Of a stretch of 64,000 bases of DNA, positions 1 to 8,590 are shown in pieces; position 1 is the first letter of the stretch, and each line of letters begins with the position of its first letter. Under the pieces are notes generated by a model. That model searched no databases, had not been told where the DNA came from, and saw only the letters and a list, made by a program, of their open reading frames with translations. The DNA comes from Dermacoccus nishinomiyaensis (GTDB taxonomy: Bacteria > Actinomycetota > Actinomycetes > Actinomycetales > Dermatophilaceae), in the NCBI RefSeq assembly GCF_900447535.1, contig NZ_UFXX01000001.1, positions 620,001 through 684,000 on the forward strand, written 5' to 3'. A program made the position numbers and the translations under genes.

Positions 1-673
1 GGGCGACCTCGAGGCGTCCGGTGCAGCCACCTTGGATGCAGCTCGCGGCGGTGAGGGCGTGGGCCTGGCCGTCGTGAACGGCGACGTCGAGAACGCTGAC
101 GCCGGGGTGCTGCACCTGCGTGAAGCTGCGACCACCGTCGTGGGTGACCCACAGGTCGGAGCCGAACAGGTACCCGGTGCGCGCGTCGAGGAAGCGCAAG
201 TCGCTGATCGCGCCGGCGGGTTGGATGAGGGGTTGCGCGTCGCCCTGCGCGGACGACACGTCGGCCTGCGTGAAGGAGTGCACCTGCTGCCAGGTGCCGC
301 CGCCGTCCTGGGTGCGCAGCAGGGCCGGGCAGTGTGTGCCCGCGCACGTCGTCTGCGCGAGCGCGAACTGGGTTTGGCCGAAGCGCGCTGACAGCGCCCA
401 CACGATCGACGACGTCGACGCCGGCGTCGCGGCCTGCGCGGTCTCGACGTTCGGCGACGAGCCGGACGACGGCTCGGCCGCCACGCCCCCGCCGACCGGT
501 TCGCCGGCGCGAACGGTGCTCGTGCCCAACGGATCTCGCACGATGGCACGCGCGCCGTAGATGACCGCAACGACGCCCAGGGCCGCAAGCACGAGCGCGA
601 GCGCCGCCCGCATGCTCGGCGAGCGGCGCAGTCGATGCCACCGGTCGGCCGTGGACGTGGCGCGCCGTGCCCC
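1..673 (-). CDS. Partial secreted/membrane-anchored Asp-box (sialidase/YCF48-like propeller) protein
   Basis: About 224 codons are visible and the gene runs off the left edge, so the C terminus is missing. I read it directly on the minus strand. The GTG start at 673 follows an AGGGGG ribosome-binding site by about 5 nt, and an in-frame stop lies upstream. Residues 18-40 form one hydrophobic segment after a basic stretch (signal anchor). A Gly/Ser/Ala-rich linker follows. Then come two Asp-box-like motifs, LLRTQDGGGTW and LWVTHDGGRSF, the repeat signature of sialidase, BNR and YCF48-type beta-propellers. Paired cysteines (TTCAGTHC, SCIQGGC) fit an extracytoplasmic protein. The exact function is unknown; propeller repeats of this kind occur in glycosidases and in assembly factors alike. 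Confidence 0.72.
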
Positions 674-1074
674 CACGCCTTCCCCCTCACCGACCTGCCG
701 GTCCTCGTATGGCCGCCTGCGGGGCCTGGTTCACCCCGTGCGTGCGATGGTCAGCCTACGTCGCTACGCCGACATCGCCGCCCGAGCAACCCGCACCGGG
801 AACCACGAGGCGTGCTGGCCACGGCGGGCTTTTGGTCAGGCCGGGGGCTCTTGGTCAGGGCGGCACAAGAGCACACATGGGGTGGATACGGGCCCGCGTC
901 GGCTATGACAGGAGCGGCAGCCATCATCGTGACCACCCGTGCCGCTGATGTCGTAGCTCTCACTACTCCCCGTGAGTCATCGGCCCAGGCGCCGAACGCG
1001 CCGTAGCCGCCACCCGTGCCTTGCGTCACTCCAACCACGATGCCAGGCTCAGGCCATACGCCTCCACCCGCCAA
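674..1074. other. Gene-poor stretch
   Basis: About 400 bp without a convincing gene. The short open frames here are Arg/Pro/Ala-rich, lack ribosome-binding sites and resemble no family I know. The stretch lies between the start of the propeller gene and the broken mazF, and may contain further decay products. Confidence 0.5.
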
Positions 1075-1422
1075 TCAGAGGTCGAGATGAAGACGCAGTG
1101 CTGCGTCGAGTTCGAGCATCTGTCGCGCGGAAAGTTGCCCGATCTTTCGACCGAGACGGTCCAGCTAGACGGCTCGTACTTGCTCGGCCTGCGCTTTGGA
1201 ATGACGCTGCAGGCCGCATGAGCCGTCAGGAAGGTCGACCTGGAACGGCCGCGCAACGCTGACGTTCGACGTCACCGGAACGATGGTGACGACACCACGC
1301 TCCACACGCGCTGCGGTGCTGTTGGCCCGATCGTTGCTGACGATGATCGCGGGCCGCCGTTTGTTCACTTCCGAACCCTGCGCAGGGTCGAGGTCGACCA
1401 AGCAGATGTCACCGCGTCGCAT
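1075..1422 (-). pseudogene. mazF: MazF/PemK-type mRNA interferase toxin, interrupted by an in-frame amber codon
   Basis: The frame starts at ATG 1422 with the MazF signature MRRGDICLVDLDP, then KRRPAIIVSNDRAN and a VTIVPVTSNVS strand, so the RNA-cleaving core is present. At codon 86 (1165-1167) a TAG stop interrupts the conserved helix SKAQAEQVRAV. Reading on in the same frame gives LDRLGRKIGQLS and DAALRLHLDL before a TGA at 1075, which is the normal MazF C terminus. The total would be 115 codons, the usual length. The start overlaps the antitoxin gene by 14 nt, typical of mazEF. The simplest reading is a point-mutated, inactive toxin; an 85-residue product would lack the C-terminal helix. 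Confidence 0.85.
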
Positions 1423-1630
1423 CGTTGAGGCCGTCTCCGGTGACGGTCTCCTGGGCCGCGTCGTTCCCGCTATCAGCCCACTCGGCCCAGGCCGCCTCGT
1501 AGTCCCGCTCGAGGTCGGGGTGCTTGAGGTTCCTCACAGCACGCTGCACAGCCGCCGACCGCGAAGCCAGTCCGTGCTCGGCGGCGCCCAGTGCGCCGCG
1601 TGTGTCTCTATGTCCTAATGCAAAAGACAT
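1409..1630 (-). CDS. MazE/ribbon-helix-helix-type antitoxin, probably degenerate at the N terminus
   Basis: The 73-codon frame from ATG 1630 ends 14 nt inside mazF. The middle, GLASRSAAVQRAVRNLKHPD, is a typical antitoxin DNA-binding helix region. The tail EAAWAEWADSG with an acidic end matches the toxin-binding segment of actinobacterial MazE/ParD-like antitoxins. The first 15 residues (MSMSFALGHRDTRGA) do not resemble the expected beta-strand and helix and are one residue short against relatives. A neighbouring frame reads DIETHAAH, which suggests small indels. No good ribosome-binding site precedes ATG 1630. It would autoregulate its operon through DNA such as the palindrome at its start. 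Confidence 0.6.
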   Translation of the reverse strand: MSFALGHRDTRGALGAAEHGLASRSAAVQRAVRNLKHPDLERDYEAAWAEWADSGNDAAQETVTGDGLNDATR

Positions 1631-1637
1631 AGAGACA
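1603..1637. promoter_or_regulatory. Perfect 12-bp inverted repeat at the antitoxin start (candidate operator)
   Basis: TGTCTCTATGTC (1603-1614) and GACATAGAGACA (1626-1637) are exact reverse complements around an 11-nt A/T-rich centre. The block is A/T-rich against its surroundings and covers the antitoxin start codon at 1630. Toxin-antitoxin operons are usually autorepressed through such palindromes, so this is the likely operator. A stem at the ribosome entry site is an alternative. Confidence 0.6.
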
Positions 1638-1763
1638 TGACTGCCACGAGCGCGCTCACGCCCCCGCCGCGTGTCGCGAACCCCCGTCAGCGCGCGGATG
1701 CGCGAGGATGAGCGATGCACCCTGCCCGGGCACCGGGCGTCAGCGAGCTAGTGAGGAAGCGCA

Positions 1764-4364
1764 GTGGCACGCACGAAGAAGCCCGAGATGCCGGACGAGG
1801 ACATCGTCGAGAACATCATCGACATCGATGTCGAGGACGAGATGCGGGCGGCTTTCCTCGAGTACAGCTACTCCGTCATCTACTCGCGTGCCCTTCCCGA
1901 CGCGCGTGACGGGCTCAAGCCGGTGCAGCGGCGCATCCTGTTCTCGATGGACGAACTCGGCCTGACGCCGAACAAGAACCACGTCAAGTCCTCGCGCGTC
2001 GTCGGCGAGGTCATGGGCAAGTACCACCCGCACGGCGACTCGGCGATCTACGACACGCTCGTGCGCATGGCGCAGGACTTCACGATGCGCCTGCCGCTGA
2101 TCGACGGCCATGGCAACTTCGGCTCGCTCGACCAGGGCCCCGCGGCGTCGCGTTACACCGAGGCGCGTCTCGCGCCCGCATCGCTGACGCTCGTGGCCGG
2201 CCTCGACGAGAACACCGTCGACTTCGTGCCCAACTACGACGACTCGCTGCAGCAACCGTCCGTCCTGCCCGCCGCGTTCCCGAACCTGCTCGTCAACGGC
2301 GCGAGCGGTATCGCCGTCGGCATGGCGACGAACATGGCGCCGCACAACCTCGGCGAGGTCGTGCAGGCCGCGGTCCACCTCATCAAGAACCCCGACTGCA
2401 GCCTCGACGACCTCATGCGCTTCGTGCCGGGCCCCGACCTGCCGATGGGCGGGCGCATCATCGGCCTCGACGGCATCCGCGACGCCTACCTCACCGGCCG
2501 CGGTACGTTCCGCACGCGCGCGACGGCGACCATCGAGAACGTCACGCCGCGCCGCAAGGGCATCGTCGTCACCGAACTGCCGTACCTCGTCGGGCCCGAG
2601 AAGGTCATCGACAAGATGAAAGACCTCGTCGGGCAGAAGAAGCTGCAGGGCGTCTCCGACGTCAAGGACCTGTCCGACCGCCACCACGGCCTGCGCCTCG
2701 TCATCGAACTGAAGAACGGCTTCAACCCCGAAGCGGTGCTCGAGCAGCTCTACAAGCTGACGCCGATGGAGGAGAGCTTCGGCATCAACAACGTCGCACT
2801 CGTCGACGGCCAGCCGCGCACCCTCGGGCTCAAGGAGCTGCTGCGCGTCTACACCGACTTCCGCATCGACGTCGTACGCCGGCGCACCACGCACCGCCTC
2901 GGCAAGAAGGAGGACCGCCTCCACCTCGTCGACGGCCTGCTCATCGCGATCCTCGACATCGACGAGGTCATCCAGATCATCCGCTCCTCCGACGACTCCG
3001 CGACGGCGCGGGCGCGCCTCATGCAGGTGTTCGACCTGTCCGAGGCGCAGGCGACGTACATTCTCGACCTGCAGCTGCGCCGCCTGACGAAGTTCAGCCG
3101 CCTCGAGCTCGAGAAGGAAGCCGACGAGCTGCGCGCCGAGATCGAGAAGCTGCGCGCGATCCTCGCCGACGTCAAACTGCTGCACAAGGTCGTCTGCGAC
3201 GAACTGCTCGCCGTCGCCAAGGAATTCGGGACGCCGCGTCGCACCGTCCTGCTCGAGGGAAACGGCACGCAGGCGGTGGCGAAGACGGCATCCAAGTCGT
3301 CGATGCCGCTGGAGATCCCCGACGACCCGTGCTGGGTGTTGCTGTCGTCAACCGGCCTCATCGCGCGCACCACCTCGGCCGATCCGCTGTCGACCGACGG
3401 TGGCCGCCGCAAGCACGACGTCGTCCTCGCCGCCGCGCGCACCAGCGCGCGCGGTGAGTTCGGCGTCGTCACGTCCGCAGGTCGGCTGTTCCGTGTCAGC
3501 GCGCTCGAACTGCCGCACCTCGTCGACACGCACGCAGCGCCCGTCCTCGACGGCGGCGCGCCCGTCGCCGCGTTCGTCGACCTCGCACCCGGCGAGAAGG
3601 TGCTGACGGTGACGTCGCTGCGCGCCGACTCCCCCGGCCTCGCACTCGGTACCGCAGCGGGCGTCGTCAAGCGCGTGACGACGGAGTACGCGAACAAGCC
3701 GATCATGGAGGTCATCACGCTCAAGGGCGACGACGTCGTCGTCGGTGCCGTCGAACTGCAGACCGGCACCGAGGAGCTGACGTTCGTCACGAACGAGGCG
3801 CAACTGCTGCACTTCAACGCTGCGAACGTGCGCCCGCAGGGCCGCACCGGCGGCGGTGTCGCCGGCATCAAGCTCGGTGCCGGCGCACGAGCGATCTTCT
3901 TCGGCTCCGTCTCGCGCGACGGCATCGTCGTCACCGGCGCGGGGCACCCGGGCTCGCCGAACGGTGAGATCACCTCGCTCAAGGTCGCACCGTTCACCGA
4001 GTTCCCCGCCAAGGGACGCGCGACAGCCGGCGTCCGCGCCCACCGCTTCCTGCGCGGCGAGAACCACCTGACGTTCGCGTGGGTCGGTTCCGCGCCGGCG
4101 CGCGCGGCGGATGCTTCGGGCAAGGCGATCGGCAAGCTGCTCACCCTCGACGACGCAGACGGCAAGCGCGACGGTTCCGGCGACACCGCCCCCGGCCAGA
4201 TCGCCGCGATCGGCACGACGGCGCCCTACGCGTCGGTGGCCGCCGATGCGTCGTCCGCCGAAGTGGCCGAGCAGACGCCGGTGACGGCGGGCGAAGAGAC
4301 TGACGACGGTGCGATCGGCGACGACGGAAGCCGCCTCAGTCTGTTCGACGGTGACGACGCCTGA
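1764..4364 (+). CDS. parC: DNA topoisomerase IV subunit A
   Basis: This is the 866-residue type IIA topoisomerase breakage-reunion subunit. It cuts and reseals DNA to decatenate daughter chromosomes together with ParE. The GTG start at 1764 follows AGGAAG by 4 nt. The winged-helix core carries [12 protein letters not shown] (the quinolone-resistance region, with Ser93 and Asp97 as in drug-sensitive enzymes) and the catalytic tyrosine Tyr131 in [10 protein letters not shown]. The C-terminal beta-pinwheel starts near residue 510. It has only a degenerate GyrA-box-like stretch ([12 protein letters not shown]), which favours ParC over GyrA. An acidic tail ends the protein. The partner parE is at 11.3-13.5 kb on the other strand. 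Confidence 0.93.
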   Translation: MARTKKPEMPDEDIVENIIDIDVEDEMRAAFLEYSYSVIYSRALPDARDGLKPVQRRILFSMDELGLTPNKNHVKSSRVVGEVMGKYHPHGDSAIYDTLVRMAQDFTMRLPLIDGHGNFGSLDQGPAASRYTEARLAPASLTLVAGLDENTVDFVPNYDDSLQQPSVLPAAFPNLLVNGASGIAVGMATNMAPHNLGEVVQAAVHLIKNPDCSLDDLMRFVPGPDLPMGGRIIGLDGIRDAYLTGRGTFRTRATATIENVTPRRKGIVVTELPYLVGPEKVIDKMKDLVGQKKLQGVSDVKDLSDRHHGLRLVIELKNGFNPEAVLEQLYKLTPMEESFGINNVALVDGQPRTLGLKELLRVYTDFRIDVVRRRTTHRLGKKEDRLHLVDGLLIAILDIDEVIQIIRSSDDSATARARLMQVFDLSEAQATYILDLQLRRLTKFSRLELEKEADELRAEIEKLRAILADVKLLHKVVCDELLAVAKEFGTPRRTVLLEGNGTQAVAKTASKSSMPLEIPDDPCWVLLSSTGLIARTTSADPLSTDGGRRKHDVVLAAARTSARGEFGVVTSAGRLFRVSALELPHLVDTHAAPVLDGGAPVAAFVDLAPGEKVLTVTSLRADSPGLALGTAAGVVKRVTTEYANKPIMEVITLKGDDVVVGAVELQTGTEELTFVTNEAQLLHFNAANVRPQGRTGGGVAGIKLGAGARAIFFGSVSRDGIVVTGAGHPGSPNGEITSLKVAPFTEFPAKGRATAGVRAHRFLRGENHLTFAWVGSAPARAADASGKAIGKLLTLDDADGKRDGSGDTAPGQIAAIGTTAPYASVAADASSAEVAEQTPVTAGEETDDGAIGDDGSRLSLFDGDDA

Positions 4365-4436
4365 CGTTCGGCGGGGTGGGTGCTGGCGCGGGGCGCTGCG
4401 GGCCTCTATGGCGGCCCCTGGTGCAGTTCGCATCGA

Positions 4437-4504
4437 CAGCTGAGTCACTTGGTTACCGCTGTGTCAGTCAGGACTGACTCAACCATCACCAAGTGACGCA
4501 GCTG
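4437..4504. repeat. 68-bp palindromic element, copy 1
   Basis: The element is bounded by CAGCTG at both ends. GTCACTTGGT on the left pairs with ACCAAGTGAC on the right, and the centre holds the perfect palindrome GTCAGTCAGGACTGAC. The nested stems could fold as a long hairpin. It lies about 70 bp after parC. It could be a mobile palindromic repeat, a terminator or a protein-binding site. Confidence 0.7.
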
Positions 4505-4572
4505 CCTCGCCTTCATCCGTTTATGGCGACGGTGGCACTCCGAGCCACCGCGGTGCATCAGCCTGTGTCGGC

Positions 4573-4640
4573 CAGCTGAGTCAGTTGTTCGCCCGTGCGG
4601 CAGTCAGGACTGACACAACCACCACCACGTGACGCAGCTG
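4573..4640. repeat. 68-bp palindromic element, copy 2
   Basis: Same length and same orientation as copy 1, starting 136 bp downstream. Both CAGCTG ends, the GTGACGCAGCTG end and the central CAGTCAGGACTGAC are conserved. Differences cluster between positions 12 and 28 of the unit, where the outer stem is no longer perfectly paired. The copies frame a 68-bp spacer of about the same size as the unit. Confidence 0.7.
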
Positions 4641-4738
4641 CGGCGGGCGCGCCGGGTGACGGCCAGGGTTCTGCTGAGCGCGTGTCATCTGAGGCGCTCG
4701 CATCAGAGCGCGAGACCCACCGTGCCTTGGCGCGCCTC

Positions 4739-4744
4739 TAGGCT
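4739..4744 (+). promoter_or_regulatory. -10 hexamer TAGGCT, leaderless start
   Basis: TAGGCT ends 6 nt before ATG 4751 and no Shine-Dalgarno sequence is present, so transcription probably begins at the start codon. Confidence 0.6.
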
Positions 4745-4750
4745 GGGGGC

Positions 4751-5632
4751 ATGATGACGTCACCCAGTTCGTGCTCGCTCGATTGGGAAGCGGCCGGCAT
4801 GCCTGCGTGGGGGACGGCGAAGGTGGCGCGCGTCATCGTCGCCGTCGAGGTGCCGGGCGCGTGGGGACGCGATGCCGTCGGCGATTCCGGGCTGCCGCAA
4901 CCTGCAGACGCAACGCTGTACCTCATCCGTCGTGTCGGGCGACATGCCGTGGCGGGTGAGACGGCCCGGGTGTTCGTCGGCGGTGGTTTCGGTGACGAAC
5001 CGTGGCTCGTCGAAGCGACCCTGCGACGCGAAGACGTGACAGGTCTGCTCGCCGGCGATGTGGCAGAGCGCGCGAGGTTGGCGTCTTTCGGTTTCGCCGC
5101 ACGCCCCGAGCCTGTGCTGCTCGTGTGCACGAACGGCCGCCGCGATGCCTGCTGCGCCGTCCGTGCCCGGCCCGTCGCGGAAGCTGCGCATGCCGCCGCA
5201 CCCGACAACGTGTGGGAGGTCTCGCACATCGGCGGCCACCGGTTCGCGCCGACGGCCATCCACCTGCCGAGCGGCCAGACCTTCGGTCGACTGACCGGCG
5301 ACACTGCTGCCGCGCTGGCGACGGCCTCGACGAGCTCGCCGGCGAATCCGGTTGTTCAGCAGCTCTTCTCGTCGACCACTCACCGCGGCCGTATCGATCT
5401 GGAACCGGTCGCGCAGGTGGCGGAGACGTGGTGGCGCCAGCAGCACCCCGATCTGACGTTGGCCCCCGTCTCCGGGATCGGTGCGCCCGTGGCGAACGGC
5501 GACGACGGGTGGCTCGTCTCCTTGCCCGACGGCACATCGCTCACCATCACGTCGGTACCTGGCCAACCTCTGCGCGACTCGTGCCTCAAGGCTGCGAAAC
5601 CTTCGGCGTCCTTCGTCGCGCGACTGAACTGA
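4751..5632 (+). CDS. Sucrase/ferredoxin-like family protein
   Basis: 293 residues with the layout of the Suc_Fer-like family, a thioredoxin-fold, [2Fe-2S]-ferredoxin-related group. CTNGRRDACCA (about residues 126-136) and HIGGHRFAPTAIHLPSG (about 158-174) are its two hallmark blocks. The cysteines before and within them are the likely cluster ligands. The biochemical role in bacteria is not established; the family name comes from a yeast suppressor annotation. The start may be the first or second ATG of the ATGATG pair; the -10 hexamer 6 nt upstream favours the first. The gene is monocistronic, with a hairpin after its stop. Confidence 0.85.
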   Translation: MMTSPSSCSLDWEAAGMPAWGTAKVARVIVAVEVPGAWGRDAVGDSGLPQPADATLYLIRRVGRHAVAGETARVFVGGGFGDEPWLVEATLRREDVTGLLAGDVAERARLASFGFAARPEPVLLVCTNGRRDACCAVRARPVAEAAHAAAPDNVWEVSHIGGHRFAPTAIHLPSGQTFGRLTGDTAAALATASTSSPANPVVQQLFSSTTHRGRIDLEPVAQVAETWWRQQHPDLTLAPVSGIGAPVANGDDGWLVSLPDGTSLTITSVPGQPLRDSCLKAAKPSASFVARLN

Positions 5633-5656
5633 AGCCGCAAACCTGCCCGAGCAGGC

Positions 5657-5693
5657 GCCGCCCACCGGCCCCGAGCTAGGGCCAGTGGGCGGC
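5657..5693. terminator. Hairpin between convergent genes
   Basis: GCCGCCCACCGGCCC (5657-5671) pairs with GGGCCAGTGGGCGGC (5679-5693) with one mismatch and a 7-nt loop. It lies between the stop codons of the sucrase-like and secreted-protein genes and could serve both strands. Confidence 0.6.
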
Positions 5694-5723
5694 AAGGCAG
5701 CCGGCTCAGTCGGGCACGTGGGC

Positions 5724-6401
5724 CTACTTGCGTGCGGTGTTGCTCGTGACACCCCACGTCGTGGCGGTTGTCGAGTAGACCACTCGGTAGTCTCTGGTCG
5801 CGCTGGTCCGGTACGAATACGACGTGCTTCCCTTGACCGACTTCGTCACAAGAGTCCTCCACGTAGACGAGCCCACGTCCTTGTACTGGAACGAGGCAGA
5901 GGTCTCGAAGGCAATGGGCTTGCCCCAGTACGACGACCAGCGAGCACCGTTCGAGCTGAGTGTCACTGACGTCCCTGAACGCGTCGCCTTGATCGTCGAC
6001 CAAGAGCCGAGTCGCACGTCGGTCGTGGGCGAGTTCTGTGTGAACTCGTTGTAGTTGACCGATTCACCCGCGTTCTCCGGACGCCATGTGACCTTCCCCA
6101 GGGAATGCCAGTCATAGACGTCCCAATGCTCCGAACTCGAACGATCGAAGTAGAGGAAATCCTCCGCACCCTGCGAGGTGTACCCCGACCACGCCGCAGA
6201 CAGACTCGAGGCGTAGTAGGAGCAACCGCCCGTCACCGTGGGTGTGAAGTGCTGGTAACTGCTGGTGATGCGCACAGTCGACGGGACGACGAGGCGGCAA
6301 CTTCCGATGACGGCAGCGTCCGCCGTCGGTGCGACTGCGACAGCGGCGAAGGTGGCCAGAGCCGTGGCGCCAGCAGGCGCGAGTCGCATCATGTTCTTCA
6401 T
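5724..6401 (-). CDS. Secreted hypothetical protein
   Basis: 225 residues. Residues 1-29 are a Sec signal peptide: a basic start (MKNMMR), an Ala-rich core and an APTADA cleavage site. The mature part is rich in Ser, Thr, Tyr and Trp and looks all-beta. The C-terminal half (ATRSGTSVTL..., YRVVYSTTATTWGVTS) resembles the bacterial Ig-like or surface-domain repeats found in exported actinobacterial proteins. Two cysteines (GSCRL, GGCSY) could form a disulfide. I do not recognise a catalytic motif. AAGGAT lies 4 nt before the ATG. Function unknown. Confidence 0.7.
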   Translation of the reverse strand: MKNMMRLAPAGATALATFAAVAVAPTADAAVIGSCRLVVPSTVRITSSYQHFTPTVTGGCSYYASSLSAAWSGYTSQGAEDFLYFDRSSSEHWDVYDWHSLGKVTWRPENAGESVNYNEFTQNSPTTDVRLGSWSTIKATRSGTSVTLSSNGARWSSYWGKPIAFETSASFQYKDVGSSTWRTLVTKSVKGSTSYSYRTSATRDYRVVYSTTATTWGVTSNTARK

Positions 6402-6659
6402 GGGGATCCTTGGTTGGTGCGAGGGGTGACCCCTGTCACGCGACGGGGCACCTTCACTCTAGCCTGCCGCTCCTTGCCACCCGTTCCGTTTGTGTCGCTC
6501 GGTGCCATCGGTCGTCGGCCACGATGACAGGGACAGGAGCGTGGAGCGCGCCCCAAGTACAGAGCACCGGCTGCCACGCTTGGCCTGCCATGCAATCCCG
6601 GACGCGATGTATGTCTCGCGGCACGAGGGCAGCGAGGACGGAAGGCGGCCCCCGGCCGG

Positions 6660-8030
6660 TCAGGCCTTCGTCGCACCACCGGAGCTGCGGTTATCGTCGC
6701 GGTTCACCGCAGCGGTGTCGCCGTGAGTGGTCGACGTGGCGTCGCTGTCACGAGTCGCGTGGTCGGAATCATGGCGCCCGCCCGTCTCGACCGCCTGGTC
6801 ACGCGCGTCGCCGGCGGCGTCGTCAGCTTCTGCGAGTTCGACGGGGTCGCGCTGGCCCGGTGGGTCGTCACTCGTCGCAGAGTCGTCGTCGTCGAGATCC
6901 TTCTTCGCGTCGCGTTGCGCGGCGTCGAGCGTCGAGCTCTTCACCTCGTAGCGCGTCTTGTAGAGGTCGAGGATGGCCATGGCCGTCGCGGCGGCGGGCA
7001 CACCGAGCAAACCGCCGGCGAGGCCGAACATGTTCGCGCCTGCGAGGGCGGATGCGAACGAGACGGCCGGGTGGACGTCGACGGCGCGTGCGCTGATGTT
7101 CGGCTCGATCGTGACGTTCTCGATCTGCTGGTAGACGATCGCGAAGATGAGGACGAACAGGCCGTTGATCGGTTTGTCGCTCGTCGCGCCGACGAGGACG
7201 GGCAGGACGATCGAGATGTACGTGCCGATGTTGGGCACGAACTGCGCGATGATGCCCGTCCACAACCCGAGCGCCAGCCAGTACGGCATGCCGATCAGCA
7301 TCATGAACGTGCAGTGGATCGTCGCCGAGATCGTCGCGAGGATGAAGCGCGCCGCGACGTACCCGCCGACCTTTGCGACGAACACCTCCCACACCGTCAG
7401 CACGACACGTTGCTGACGCGGCGGGAACAGCCCTGCCACCCAGGTGCGCAGACGCGGTAGGCCGGCCGAGATGTAACAGGTGAAGAAGATGAGGACGAAC
7501 AGGTTGAACGCCGTCGACACGACGCTCGTCACGAGCCCGAGGACGCCGCCGGCCAGCTGCGAACCGTAGTTCGCGACGTTGTCGGGCGTCAGGTTGACGC
7601 TCGAGAGCAGCTTGTTGATGTCGTAGTCGGTGTCGAACTTGCGGTTGACCCAGTCGACGCAATCCGTGACGAGGCCGGGCGCCGCACTGATGAGCGCCTG
7701 CACCTCGTCGACGAGGAGGCCCCCGAACGCGGCGAAGAACCCGACGACGGCGCACGCCAGCAGCAGGACGACGAGACCCGTCGCGAGCGCACGCGGCATG
7801 TGCATCGCGAAGCGCGACACGGCCGGTTCGATGGCTGCGGCGAGGAAGAACGCCATGACGACGTTGAAGACGACCGAACCCGCCGACCCCGTCAGATAAC
7901 CGAGGGCGGTGAGCAGGGCGAGGGCGCCGATGACGATCCAGGTGGCATGCCACACCGACTTGAGGTCCAGAGAGACCTTGAGGTGCTGCGGTTCGTCGTC
8001 ACCGACATCGGCGCGCCTGAACAGTGTCAT
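6660..8030 (-). CDS. AI-2E family transporter (PF01594-type permease)
   Basis: 456 residues with about eight membrane segments between residues 30 and 375. These include the conserved block IIAQFVPNIGTYISIVLPVLVG and the C-terminal AGANMFGLAGGLLGVPAAA motif of the AI-2E exporter family. Members have been linked to autoinducer export, Na+/H+ exchange and other efflux, so the substrate cannot be assigned. Residues 385-456 are a long, very acidic, low-complexity cytoplasmic tail rich in Asp, Ser and Thr, absent from most members. The gene is divergent from the HhH-GPD gene across about 100 bp. Confidence 0.88.
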   Translation of the reverse strand: MTLFRRADVGDDEPQHLKVSLDLKSVWHATWIVIGALALLTALGYLTGSAGSVVFNVVMAFFLAAAIEPAVSRFAMHMPRALATGLVVLLLACAVVGFFAAFGGLLVDEVQALISAAPGLVTDCVDWVNRKFDTDYDINKLLSSVNLTPDNVANYGSQLAGGVLGLVTSVVSTAFNLFVLIFFTCYISAGLPRLRTWVAGLFPPRQQRVVLTVWEVFVAKVGGYVAARFILATISATIHCTFMMLIGMPYWLALGLWTGIIAQFVPNIGTYISIVLPVLVGATSDKPINGLFVLIFAIVYQQIENVTIEPNISARAVDVHPAVSFASALAGANMFGLAGGLLGVPAAATAMAILDLYKTRYEVKSSTLDAAQRDAKKDLDDDDSATSDDPPGQRDPVELAEADDAAGDARDQAVETGGRHDSDHATRDSDATSTTHGDTAAVNRDDNRSSGGATKA

Positions 8031-8116
8031 GTCGTCGTCGTTTCGCTCGCTGAGTGATCTGGCGTGATCCTCTCACGAGGTGGTGACATCGACATGTTCC
8101 TTGGGCCGCGCCGCCC

Positions 8117-8122
8117 TACGAT
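8117..8122 (+). promoter_or_regulatory. -10 hexamer TACGAT, leaderless start
   Basis: TACGAT ends 6 nt before ATG 8129; no ribosome-binding site is visible. Confidence 0.55.
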
Positions 8123-8128
8123 GCCTGC

Positions 8129-8530
8129 ATGCCCCGATTGCACATCGCCCAGAACGACCGTGCCGACGCCGTCATCTCGGAGCGTCTGTTCGGGCTGCTC
8201 GTCGGAATGCTGCTCGACCAGCAGATCGCGATGGAGGTGGCGTTCTCCGGCCCCGCCAAGATCTACGACCGGTTCGGCACGCTCGATCCGACGAAGATCG
8301 CCGCGATCGAACCGGGTGAGTTCGTCGAGAAGTGCACGACGCCTCCCGCCCTTCACCGTCACGGCCGCTCGATGGCAGAGCGCGTGCAGAAGCTCGCCGC
8401 CGTGCGCGACGACTACGACGGCGGCACCCACCCCATATGGGCGACGGACGACGCCGCCGACTCGCTGCAGAAGGTTCGCGAGACGAAACGTGAGATGAAG
8501 GCGGCGAAGAAGGCCGCAGCCCGATCGTGA
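8129..8530 (+). CDS. HhH-GPD-type base-excision-repair protein, internally shortened
   Basis: 133 residues, against roughly 190-200 for the actinobacterial HhH-GPD-type family. The N-terminal half matches well: GMLLDQQIAMEVAFSGP and the TPPALHRHGRSMAERVQKL block. After YDGGTHPIW (about residue 105) it jumps to DDAADSLQKVRETKREMKAAKKAA, which is the normal extreme C terminus. The missing stretch of about 60 residues should hold the helix-hairpin-helix (LPGFGxQKA-like) and the following helices that bind DNA and carry catalysis. The frame is intact, so a short protein can be made, but glycosylase activity is unlikely. I infer an in-frame deletion rather than an alternative family. Confidence 0.75.
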   Translation: MPRLHIAQNDRADAVISERLFGLLVGMLLDQQIAMEVAFSGPAKIYDRFGTLDPTKIAAIEPGEFVEKCTTPPALHRHGRSMAERVQKLAAVRDDYDGGTHPIWATDDAADSLQKVRETKREMKAAKKAAARS

Positions 8531-8590
8531 CGGCGGCGTCAGCGGCACCTCGCCGACGTTGGGCGAGGGACGCCGCGCTGCCAGGGGGGC

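Noticed and set aside
751-1074. 107-codon minus-strand frame upstream of the broken toxin gene
   Set aside because: No ribosome-binding site, no recognisable motif, and low-complexity ends.
1165-1167. TAG in mazF as programmed readthrough
   Set aside because: No readthrough context or suppressor evidence was seen; a nonsense mutation is simpler.
1740-3185. Long minus-strand frame of 481 codons
   Set aside because: It is antisense to parC, Arg/Asp/Val-rich with no family match; an artefact of GC3-biased codons.
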